The position numbers and the translations under genes were made by a program. The notes below the pieces were generated by a model. That model was not told the DNA's origin, did no database searches, and saw nothing but the letters and a program-made list of their open reading frames with translations. A DNA stretch of 64,000 bases from Halodesulfovibrio sp. (lineage in GTDB: Bacteria > Desulfobacterota > Desulfovibrionia > Desulfovibrionales > Desulfovibrionaceae): the NCBI RefSeq assembly GCF_025210605.1, contig NZ_JAOARI010000028.1:1-64000 (forward strand). Direction: 5' to 3'. How positions within the stretch are numbered: position 1 is the stretch's first letter; each line of letters begins with the position of its first letter. This document shows positions 34,973-42,851 of the stretch, piece by piece.

Positions 34973-35308
34973 ATGCGACTTTACCAGCTCGAAGATCTCA
35001 CAAGCGATAATATTGCAGCTATTACAGCCCGTTTTAACGAAATGGAACTTGCAGGCGCAATGGAAGGCATCTACTGGCTTCCGTGCCCTCATGATCTGCT
35101 TTCTGACACTCAGAAAGAACATACAGACGAATGTGGTCCACACTGTATGGCTGTTGAGATTGACGGCGGAACCTTGCGCCTTGAGCTGCTGGTTCGAGCA
35201 CGCAACAAATTACGTTGCGAATGTGTAGCCTATGCTTCTGCTGAATTGCGAGCACACATGATTCAATACATTGATGACATGCTCACAGAACTCAATATTT
35301 ACGTGTAG
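34973..35308 (+). CDS. Conserved hypothetical protein (111 aa)
   Basis: A 111-residue acidic protein, start ATG at 34973 behind AAGGAA. It contains YWLPCPHDLLS, EHTDECGPHCMAVEI and RCECVAYASAELR. The Cys and His residues (CPH, CGPHC, CEC) could form a metal or Fe-S site. There is no signal or membrane segment. I do not recognise the family. Its place between hemA and tilS suggests only co-transcription. Confidence 0.7.
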   Translation: MRLYQLEDLTSDNIAAITARFNEMELAGAMEGIYWLPCPHDLLSDTQKEHTDECGPHCMAVEIDGGTLRLELLVRARNKLRCECVAYASAELRAHMIQYIDDMLTELNIYV

Positions 35309-35332
35309 CATCGGCAGGTTACTGCATACGTA

Positions 35333-36352
35333 ATGAACCAACACCTCCCTACCAAACTACAAGAACTCAATCCCAAGGCAGCTCACATCTGTCTTGGGAT
35401 TGAGAATTTTATCACAAGCAAGCTGAAAACACCTCTAAATAGCACGAATTTGCTTGTTGCTCTTTCCGGAGGAGTTGACTCCAGCGCCCTGCTTGTCATT
35501 CTCAAATGCCTTTCGCAAAAAAATAACTGCACCATTCGCGCAGCGCACTTCAACCATCAACTTCGGGATGAAGCGGATGCTGAAGAATCCCATATCCGCA
35601 ATCTTTGCGCATCGCTCAAAATAGAATTAATCACAGATAACCAAGATGTTGGAGCATATGCAGCGCAACACAAAATGGGTATTGAAGAAGCGGCAAGAGC
35701 TTTGCGGTATGCATTTTTAGAGTCCAGCCGCCACGCGCTCAATGCGGACTGGATTGTTACAGGTCACCACGCAAACGACCTTGCGGAAGATATTGTAATG
35801 CGTCTTATTCGTGGCGCTGGATGGCCTGCGTTAGGTGGAATGCAAGGTAAGTGTCTAAATCGAAAAATAGTACGCCCTCTTCTCGCAACACCTAAAAGCA
35901 CCCTTATTTCTTTTGCAAAATCTATTGCGCTCAGCTGGTGCGAAGATACTTCCAACGCAGACGACTCATTCTTTCGCAATAGAGTTCGATCTCAAATTAT
36001 TCCAGAACTATGTAAAGAAAACCCTGCTTTTCTCAACACAGCCGCCTCTCTTTGGGAGCTTGCGCAAATTGACGCCGAACACTGGACAGAGGTCACTCAT
36101 CAAGCAACCGAAAATATAGAAAATTCATGCCCCAAGCTGCTTAAAGAAGACTTGCAGACTATGTCTCAAGCAACCAGATTACGTGTTTACAAAACAGTAT
36201 TGGACAGCATGGGCATCGGTCAGCCCCTTCAGCAAAACCTTATTGCCTTGGATTCCGCATGGAAAGCCAATATTGGTGGTAAAGTGGTGCAGTTCCCCGG
36301 TAAGAAACTAGCCACCATACGAAAAGGCTCAATTTATTTTAGCTACCGATGA
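35333..36352 (+). CDS. tilS: tRNA(Ile)-lysidine synthetase
   Basis: A 339-residue N-type ATP pyrophosphatase. The P-loop SGGVDSSALLV is near residue 44, followed by AAHFNHQLRDEADAEE and TGHHANDLAEDIVMRLIRG. It converts the wobble C of tRNA-Ile(CAU) to lysidine so that it reads AUA codons. It lacks the large C-terminal domain of E. coli TilS, as do many bacterial homologues of about 330 residues. A possible substrate-type tRNA with CAT anticodon is at 21314. The ATG has no strong ribosome site. Confidence 0.94.
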   Translation: MNQHLPTKLQELNPKAAHICLGIENFITSKLKTPLNSTNLLVALSGGVDSSALLVILKCLSQKNNCTIRAAHFNHQLRDEADAEESHIRNLCASLKIELITDNQDVGAYAAQHKMGIEEAARALRYAFLESSRHALNADWIVTGHHANDLAEDIVMRLIRGAGWPALGGMQGKCLNRKIVRPLLATPKSTLISFAKSIALSWCEDTSNADDSFFRNRVRSQIIPELCKENPAFLNTAASLWELAQIDAEHWTEVTHQATENIENSCPKLLKEDLQTMSQATRLRVYKTVLDSMGIGQPLQQNLIALDSAWKANIGGKVVQFPGKKLATIRKGSIYFSYR

Positions 36353-36435
36353 TTATTTATTTTATCTTTCGACGATTGACAGACGTTACAGCCTGCTGTA
36401 TTTCATTTGTGAAATAAATGACAAGGAGGAATGAG

Positions 36436-37110
36436 GTGAACATTCTCATTTTTGGACCAAACGGCAGTGGTAAAGGTACTCAGGGCGCTCTCATTAAGAA
36501 AAAGTACGATGGCATGGCTCACATCGAGTCCGGTGCTATCTTCCGCGCACACATTGGTGGCGGTACTGAGCTTGGTAAAAAAGCTAAAGAATACATCGAC
36601 CGCGGTGACCTCGTACCAGACGAAATCACCATTCCTATGGTTCTTGAAACCTTGAAAGTAGAAGGCGCAAAAGGCTGGCTGCTTGACGGTTTCCCACGCA
36701 ACATGGTTCAGGCTGAAAAATTGTACGAAGCTCTCAAAGCTGAAGACATCAAGCTTGACTACGTTGTTGAAATCCTTCTTCCTCGTGAAGTTGCTAAAAA
36801 CCGCATCATGGGTCGTCGTCTCTGTGAAAACGACAACAACCACCCTAACAACATCTTCATTGAGCCTATCAAGCCAAACGGAGAAGTTTGTCGCGTATGT
36901 GGTGGTGCTCTTTCTGCTCGTGCTGACGATCAGGACGAAGATGCAATCAACAAACGTCACGACATTTACTACAACACCAGCGATGGTACTCTCGCTGCTG
37001 CTTACTTCTACAAAGATCTCGCTGCTAAAGGCGAAACTAACTACATTGAGCTTGATGGTGAAGGTTCTATCGAATCCATCAAAGATCTGCTCATTTCTAA
37101 ACTCGCTTAG
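36436..37110 (+). CDS. adk: Adenylate kinase
   Basis: A 224-residue nucleoside monophosphate kinase. The GTG at 36436 follows AAGGAGG; the ATG at 36418 lies upstream of the ribosome site. It has GPNGSGKGTQG (P-loop), DGFPRN, and GRRLC in the LID. The LID is unusual: CENDNNHPNNIF and CRVCGGAL carry a partial set of cysteines with a His, unlike the standard four-Cys finger. It interconverts ATP, AMP and ADP. It stands alone and is followed by a strong terminator. Confidence 0.94.
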   Translation: MNILIFGPNGSGKGTQGALIKKKYDGMAHIESGAIFRAHIGGGTELGKKAKEYIDRGDLVPDEITIPMVLETLKVEGAKGWLLDGFPRNMVQAEKLYEALKAEDIKLDYVVEILLPREVAKNRIMGRRLCENDNNHPNNIFIEPIKPNGEVCRVCGGALSARADDQDEDAINKRHDIYYNTSDGTLAAAYFYKDLAAKGETNYIELDGEGSIESIKDLLISKLA

Positions 37111-37129
37111 TTTTAGCGCCTTAGAATAT

Positions 37130-37165
37130 AAGAACCTCCTGCCTTTGGCGGGAGGTTCTTTTTTT
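37130..37165 (+). terminator. Terminator after adk
   Basis: AAGAACCTCCTGCC pairs with GGCGGGAGGTTCTT (one G-T) around TTT, then a long T-run. Confidence 0.93.
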
Positions 37166-37269
37166 TTAGAAGAATCATACATCAAAACAACCTTATACTG
37201 TGTTTTAACCAAAGCAGTTAGCTACAGTTAAAGGCGATATTCTATTCGATAACAGACTAGAAGGTGATT

Positions 37270-39219
37270 ATGATTCGCAATTTATTTCATTTGTTCATAG
37301 TATGCAGCATCACTTTGCCATTGCTCGTTGCATCACCATGCTTTGGTAAAAAAAGCGCTAAAAATCCACTCACACCTCCAGACACATTCAGTCCGCAAGC
37401 TACCTTACAAAGTTATCTCACACACATCACCACCGCTTTTACGCTGCTGCAAGAAGCATTTGTTCTTGATCTCAATTCAGAAAACTTGTTCACACACACG
37501 CCTCAAGTCCTCAAGCTCCAAAAAAAAGCAAATATCCACTTTCAAAAAGCCATAGAATGCCTCGACCTTTCGGAAGTTCCCGATGTTTATAAAAAGGAAT
37601 TTTCTAAGGAAGTTGTTATCCAGCTTAAAGAAATTCTCGATAGAATAATTCTTCCTGATATCAACATGGTTCCTGCTGGTAACCATTCTGATAATACTAA
37701 AAACAAATGCTGGCGCATCCCTGAAACACCTATAGAAATGATGCTGATGACCGAAGGAGTTCGAGCTGGTGAATACCTTTTCAGCGCCGAAACCGTAGGC
37801 AAGATCCCTGACCTGTATCAGCAAGCAATGCTACTGCCTTACAAATCACACGATACAGAATATTTCTTTCAGTTCTATATTTCCACTCCGGGGAGCCTCC
37901 TGCCACCCAAATGGTTTCATTACATTCCGCGATGGATGTCTGAAAATCTTTACTATGGCGAAACTATTTTCCAATGGCTCATGCTCGTCCTATCCTTTCT
38001 TTTTTTATTTCTCTTCACAGCAGCTACGTATAAATTTTGCAAAAAAAGAATAGACCCTGAACACCCAGTTCGCTCAGATCTATATAAGTTAGCACTGCCA
38101 CTTATGCTGGCAATCCTTGCATTCCTGACAATGCGTTTTTTAGAAAATACCGTTAATCTTTCCGGCGCAACACTCTACTATACAACAGGACTGCTTGATG
38201 TCATACGATGGCTTAGCGCAGCTTGTGCAATAGTTGCTGGTGCGAGTCTTGCGGCAAATATATTCATTGCCAGCCCTAATGTTAATCCAGAATCTATTGA
38301 TGCAAGTCTCATCCGCACTGTTGCCTACCTGAGTGGCATTTTCCTCGCTATCTGTGTTTTGTTTTACGGTGGTTCCAATCTCGGACTTCCACTTATTCCA
38401 ATAATAACGGGGTTCGGAGTTATCGGGCTGGCAGTATCTCTAGCTGCAAAGCCTACCATCGAAAATATTATTGGGGGGCTCACACTCTTTGCAGACCGCC
38501 CCGTTCGTATCGGCGAATATTGTGCGTTTGAAGATCAATGGGGAAAAGTGTTGCATATCGGTTTACGCTCCACACGCGTCAGAGCCGGAGACCGTTCCAT
38601 CATATCAATACCGAATGCCATTTTTTCGCAAATGCAGCTCGTTAATATCTCCCACAGGGACGTCTACAGATTTAGCGAATACATTCAGCTAAGGCAGGAA
38701 ACAACAGGAACACAACTCCGCTGGATTCTAGCACGCATCCGAGAAATGCTCGTTGCACATCCTGAAGTGCTTTCAAAATACCTCTATAGAGTAAAATTTG
38801 ATTCCTATAGCCAATATTCAAAAACAGTACGGGTCTATACATTTATTAATGGAGAATTAGATTGGGAAGATTTTCTTGAGGTACGGCAGGATCTACTCTT
38901 TCGCATTGAAGAAATTATCCATGAAGCAGGAAGCGGTTTAGCCTACCCTGCGCAGACAATCTACCTTGCCAAAGACAAAGGAAATATTGCCCCCACCGAT
39001 AGTGTCCTTATGGACATGGAAAGACCGGAAAAAGAGTACCCGTACCCGCACACGAGTGATGATCGCTATGACGAGCTAGCTGATCGGATGGAATATCCAC
39101 CAAAGAGTGAAAAAGATTTTATAGGACTGACACTCAAAGATACGAAAGATATTTGCAAGACGGACGATATCGAAGAAGAAAACGACGAAGAGGAACCACC
39201 CAAAGCAATGAAACGATAA
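37270..39219 (+). CDS. MscS-type mechanosensitive channel with periplasmic N-terminal domain
   Basis: A 649-residue inner-membrane protein. A signal peptide of about 26 residues (ending ASPCFG) is followed by a 200-residue periplasmic helical domain, then four or five membrane segments (about 235-410). The MscS pore helix region GFGVIGLAVSLAAKPTIENII and the following GGLTLFADRPVRIGEYC are diagnostic. A cytoplasmic beta domain and an acidic tail follow. It should open under membrane tension to release solutes during osmotic downshift. The ATG at 37270 has AAGG; a GTG two codons earlier is possible. Confidence 0.9.
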   Translation: MIRNLFHLFIVCSITLPLLVASPCFGKKSAKNPLTPPDTFSPQATLQSYLTHITTAFTLLQEAFVLDLNSENLFTHTPQVLKLQKKANIHFQKAIECLDLSEVPDVYKKEFSKEVVIQLKEILDRIILPDINMVPAGNHSDNTKNKCWRIPETPIEMMLMTEGVRAGEYLFSAETVGKIPDLYQQAMLLPYKSHDTEYFFQFYISTPGSLLPPKWFHYIPRWMSENLYYGETIFQWLMLVLSFLFLFLFTAATYKFCKKRIDPEHPVRSDLYKLALPLMLAILAFLTMRFLENTVNLSGATLYYTTGLLDVIRWLSAACAIVAGASLAANIFIASPNVNPESIDASLIRTVAYLSGIFLAICVLFYGGSNLGLPLIPIITGFGVIGLAVSLAAKPTIENIIGGLTLFADRPVRIGEYCAFEDQWGKVLHIGLRSTRVRAGDRSIISIPNAIFSQMQLVNISHRDVYRFSEYIQLRQETTGTQLRWILARIREMLVAHPEVLSKYLYRVKFDSYSQYSKTVRVYTFINGELDWEDFLEVRQDLLFRIEEIIHEAGSGLAYPAQTIYLAKDKGNIAPTDSVLMDMERPEKEYPYPHTSDDRYDELADRMEYPPKSEKDFIGLTLKDTKDICKTDDIEEENDEEEPPKAMKR

Positions 39220-39252
39220 AAAAGCCTGAGGGTAACACCTCAGGCTTTTTCT
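39219..39252. terminator. Bidirectional terminator between the MscS gene and trkH
   Basis: AAAAAGCCTGAGG pairs with CCTCAGGCTTTTT around GTAACA. Confidence 0.88.
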
Positions 39253-39253
39253 A

Positions 39254-40702
39254 TTATTTTTTCCAAAACTCAGGAACGAAGAGAATAAATACTGTATAAA
39301 TTTCCAATCGCCCAAGTAGCATACAGAGCGTTAACACCCATTTTGCAAACGCTGGGAGGTGGGCAAAGTTTTCAGCAGGCCCTACAGAGCCAAGCCCCGG
39401 TCCAATGTTACCGATACATGCCACAACCGCAGCAAATGACGTCAACACATCCAGCCCTGTTGCAGACAGCAGAAATCCTGAAATCACAAACAACGCGAGA
39501 TAAATAACAAAGAAGCCCAGTACACCGGACATAACGCTTTGCGAAACAGTACGCCCGCCAAGCTTAATATGCTTTACAGCACGAGGATGCACTAGTCTAA
39601 ATAATTCATGGTAGCCTTGCTTCAACAACAGTTGGATACGCATGCATTTCATGCCACCACCTGTGGAACCTGCACAGCCCCCAAGAAACATGAGAAACAA
39701 TAGCAGCGCCTGTGCCAGCGGTGCCCACAACTCATAATCTGCCGTTGCAAAACCAGTTGTCGTACAGATTGAAACAACCTGAAACGCTGCGTACTGCAAT
39801 GAGGCAGACAAAGAATCGTAATTCGATCCATACACAGTGTACGTAATAATTGCGGTGAAAAGCACAATTATTGCGGTGTAGAATCTAAATTCAGAATCTT
39901 TCCAAAAGCATTTAAGATCACCGGCAAACGCTCTAAAGTGTAAGGAGAAGTTTGCACCGGCAATAAACATAAAGATGGTAATTACCCAATCAATATATGC
40001 ACTATTGTAATACCCTGCCGAGGTATTCTTCGTAGAGAAGCCACCCGTCGCCATTGTACCAAAGGTATGACAGATAGCATCAAACAAGTTCATTCCACCG
40101 AACATCAGCAAAATGCAAAGCAACAATGAGAAAAACACATATACTTTCCACAGCGCTGCTGCTGTATCTTTAATGCGCGGCTTAAGCTTGTCCGGAACAG
40201 GTCCCGGAACTTCTGCTTTGTACAGCTGCATACCACCGACACCAAGAAAAGGCAGAATAGCTAAGGAAAGAACAATGATTCCCATGCCGCCAAGCCAATG
40301 CGTCAAGCTGCGCCACATAAGCAAGCTTTTAGCCACAGATTCAATATCCGTCATCACACTGGAACCAGTTGTGGTAAATCCAGAAATGGATTCAAAAACA
40401 CAATCCGTCCACGAAGGAAAAACGTCACCAAAGTAAAATGGCAACGCCCCTGCAAGACCAGCCGCAAGCCAGCCAATGGCGACAATAGCCATGCCCTCTC
40501 TGTGATTCATCATCAGCTTTTGCTTAGGGCGGAACAGCAAAAACAACGCAGCACCAACGCACAATGTAATCGCAGTTGATGTCAGTAGCGGTGCCAATCC
40601 TGCGTCCTGATAATATATCGCCCAGCCAATAGGAAAGAGCATTGTGAGACCCACAGCCCCAAGCAACGCTCCAATAATATAAAGACAGTATTTAACTCGC
40701 AT
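39254..40702 (-). CDS. trkH: Trk-type potassium uptake membrane subunit
   Basis: A 482-residue polytopic protein of the TrkH/KtrB family. Four M1-P-M2 units are seen, with filter-type glycines in SGFTTTGSSV, GTMATGGFSTKN, STGGGMKC and GNIGPGLGS. The second TrkH loop NTSAGYYNS also fits. It moves K+ with H+ or Na+ into the cell. It lies 7 bases after trkA and is translationally linked with it. Confidence 0.95.
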   Translation of the reverse strand: MRVKYCLYIIGALLGAVGLTMLFPIGWAIYYQDAGLAPLLTSTAITLCVGAALFLLFRPKQKLMMNHREGMAIVAIGWLAAGLAGALPFYFGDVFPSWTDCVFESISGFTTTGSSVMTDIESVAKSLLMWRSLTHWLGGMGIIVLSLAILPFLGVGGMQLYKAEVPGPVPDKLKPRIKDTAAALWKVYVFFSLLLCILLMFGGMNLFDAICHTFGTMATGGFSTKNTSAGYYNSAYIDWVITIFMFIAGANFSLHFRAFAGDLKCFWKDSEFRFYTAIIVLFTAIITYTVYGSNYDSLSASLQYAAFQVVSICTTTGFATADYELWAPLAQALLLFLMFLGGCAGSTGGGMKCMRIQLLLKQGYHELFRLVHPRAVKHIKLGGRTVSQSVMSGVLGFFVIYLALFVISGFLLSATGLDVLTSFAAVVACIGNIGPGLGSVGPAENFAHLPAFAKWVLTLCMLLGRLEIYTVFILFVPEFWKK

Positions 40703-40709
40703 ACGATAC

Positions 40710-42107
40710 CTACACGGATTGCAGCGTTACCAGTAGAGCCTGCTCGACTCGGGCAACGTTTTCCGGCGTAGTCAGAATAATGATGCGGTCATCAGGATGG
40801 ATGACACTGTCGCCGCTTGGAATAATTGTCTGCGTATCACGCATGATACCGATGACCAATGTTCCTTTCGGAAATGGAAGATCTTTAATTGGCTTTCCGA
40901 CAATCTCAGAGTTGTTCTCGGCGATAGCTTCAAGTGCTTCAGCACCTTCTCCGCTAATAGAGACGGAAGAAAGCACTTTGCCTTGTCGAACATACTGAAG
41001 AATGGAGTTAACAGCAGACAGGCGCGGTGAAACAGAATGGTCAATGCCAACAGCTTTAATCAGTGGCTGATACGCAAGCTTGTTCACGCGAGTTACTGTT
41101 TTCTTTACACCAAGGTTTTTCGCAAGCAGCGATGTAAGAATATTGGTTTCTTCGTCAGAAGTAAGTGAAATGACCACATCCATTTCAGCAATATTTTCTT
41201 CCTGCAAAAATTCCTGATCGGTACCATCGCCGCAAAGAACGAGTGGAGTATCAAGTTTTTCTGCCAATACGCTGCAACGGCTAGGGTTGGAATCAACAAT
41301 TTTCGTGTGAATCCCCTTTTTTTCAAAAAGGGAGGCAAGTCGAAATCCAATATTCCCACCACCGATAATGAATGCATTTCGGATAAGCCCAAGGCTGATG
41401 CCGCACGCTTTACGCACAGATTCGATGCTTGTATCTTTACAAACGAAGTAAACAATATCGTCTTTACGGAGAATGTCGCTACCACCCGGAATAATAAGAA
41501 CTCCATCACGCACAATTGCTGCGATAATGACGTCTCTATCCGGAACAACATTGCGGAAATTCATGAGAGGTTGATCCAACAAAGGACCATGCTCTAAGCG
41601 AACACCGATCAGTTTAATTTTGCCAGCAGCAAACTCATTATAGTCTACCGCCCCCGGCATAGATAGCAACCGATCAATACTCTTAATGACTTCAACTTCT
41701 GGGTTGATAATAGCAGAAATATTGAGAAGATTTTCGGAAAGTTCTTTACTGTATCCGCTATATTCTTCATTACGGATACGCGCGAGTTTTTTTGCATTAG
41801 GAGCGATAATATTCGCAAATAGGCATGCAATAATATTAACTTCATCGCTGTCAGTCACTGCAAGGAAAATATCGGAATCCGCAGCACCGGCATCTTTAAG
41901 AACTTCTGGACTGGAACCGGAACCCAGAATTGTTTGCACATCCAGAATTTCAGAGATTCTTTTAAGTGCATTTTCATCCTGATCTATCACAACAACCTGC
42001 TTATGTTCCTGAGCAAGACGCTGTGAGATGTGATAACCAACTTCGCCAGCTCCGACGATAACAACTTTAAGCTGGTCAACCTTAGGTTCCCGATGGAATA
42101 AACGCAT
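40710..42107 (-). CDS. trkA: Trk potassium transport regulator
   Basis: A 465-residue cytoplasmic protein with two tandem RCK domains. The first Rossmann motif is VVIVGAGEVG near residue 15, and the second is FIIGGGNIGFR near the middle. Each is followed by a TrkA-C domain. It binds NAD(H) and ATP/ADP and gates TrkH. The start at 42107 (MRLFHREPK) adds a short leader before the Rossmann fold. A terminator-like hairpin lies about 40 bases upstream. Confidence 0.95.
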   Translation of the reverse strand: MRLFHREPKVDQLKVVIVGAGEVGYHISQRLAQEHKQVVVIDQDENALKRISEILDVQTILGSGSSPEVLKDAGAADSDIFLAVTDSDEVNIIACLFANIIAPNAKKLARIRNEEYSGYSKELSENLLNISAIINPEVEVIKSIDRLLSMPGAVDYNEFAAGKIKLIGVRLEHGPLLDQPLMNFRNVVPDRDVIIAAIVRDGVLIIPGGSDILRKDDIVYFVCKDTSIESVRKACGISLGLIRNAFIIGGGNIGFRLASLFEKKGIHTKIVDSNPSRCSVLAEKLDTPLVLCGDGTDQEFLQEENIAEMDVVISLTSDEETNILTSLLAKNLGVKKTVTRVNKLAYQPLIKAVGIDHSVSPRLSAVNSILQYVRQGKVLSSVSISGEGAEALEAIAENNSEIVGKPIKDLPFPKGTLVIGIMRDTQTIIPSGDSVIHPDDRIIILTTPENVARVEQALLVTLQSV

Positions 42108-42140
42108 ATAGAGAGTAACTCCCAAAAACGTGAGACACAA

Positions 42141-42163
42141 AAAAAGTTAGGGGCATATGCCCC
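42141..42163 (-). terminator. Terminator-like palindrome in the trkA leader
   Basis: On the minus strand GGGGC-ATAT-GCCCC is followed by TAACTTTTTTT. It may attenuate transcription of trkAH, or end a short leader RNA. Confidence 0.6.
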
Positions 42164-42391
42164 GAAAGTCAAAGACCGTAAACAACACCAATCGAAAAAA
42201 AGGTCTCACAACTGATTGAATTATCAACAACGTAACAAAAGATGTATACAACATCACTTGTTCAACTGCATTGAAACAAATGTAACAATTACATCAGTAC
42301 TTCTTACCGAAAGGTATCTAGGTTCATTAGAAAAATTTACCAGATTCAAGATACAACATCAACTAAGCATGACTACAGAAAAAACACAAAG

Positions 42392-42421
42392 AAAAAAGCC
42401 CGCTGGACAGCGGGCTTTTTT
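42392..42421 (-). terminator. Terminator of rpsT
   Basis: AAAAAAGCCCGCTG pairs perfectly with CAGCGGGCTTTTTT around GA. Confidence 0.93.
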
Positions 42422-42442
42422 TGAAAAGTCAAGCAGGACAGA

Positions 42443-42709
42443 TTAGGCTTTAATGCCAGCAACAGCCTTGCTCAAACGGGAGATCTTGCGACCAGCGGTT
42501 TTCCAGTGGATAACGCCTTTACCGGCTGCTTTATCCAGAATACCGTTAGCTACGCGGAGAGCTTCCTGAGCTTTCGTCAGATCTTCTTCAAGTACTGCTG
42601 TGCGAACGTCTTTGATAACGTTACGAACACGAGTTTTCATTGCACGGTTACGTGCAGCACGTTTAAGGGACTGACGATGTCTCTTGATGGCAGATTTATG
42701 GTTAGCCAA
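42443..42709 (-). CDS. rpsT: Ribosomal protein S20
   Basis: An 88-residue basic protein. The mature pattern (M)[17 protein letters not shown] places the start at a TTG at 42709, with GGAGG eight bases upstream; there is no ATG at that position. The frame opens five codons earlier, but those bases are the ribosome site. S20 binds 16S rRNA in the body of the 30S subunit. A weak TTG start for S20 is also known in E. coli, where S20 controls its own translation. Confidence 0.96.
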   Translation of the reverse strand: MANHKSAIKRHRQSLKRAARNRAMKTRVRNVIKDVRTAVLEEDLTKAQEALRVANGILDKAAGKGVIHWKTAGRKISRLSKAVAGIKA

Positions 42710-42779
42710 GGTAATTTCCTCCAAAACTATATGGTAGTAAGATTCAAATTTAAGACCTTACTGGAACACGGGAACTAGC

Positions 42780-42808
42780 TCATTACGCGCATCACTGCAC
42801 GCTGTCAA
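42780..42808 (-). promoter_or_regulatory. Promoter of rpsT
   Basis: On the minus strand TTGACA (42808-42803), 17 bases, TAATGA (42785-42780). The expected start is about 65 bases before the TTG start codon. Confidence 0.75.
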
Positions 42809-42851
42809 CTCAATTCCTATTTTTTATCAAAGTATCCCAGCAAAAAACAAT

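Larger units (their letters stand above)
42108..42442 (-). other. Region between rpsT and trkA
   Basis: The 335 bases contain the rpsT terminator (42392-42421) and a second terminator-like palindrome (42141-42163) near trkA. No promoter for trkA was confidently seen. Confidence 0.5.

Noticed and set aside
36403-37212. 269-codon minus-strand frame opposite adk
   Set aside because: Antisense shadow with Val/Thr/Phe-rich low-complexity composition; adk is unambiguous.
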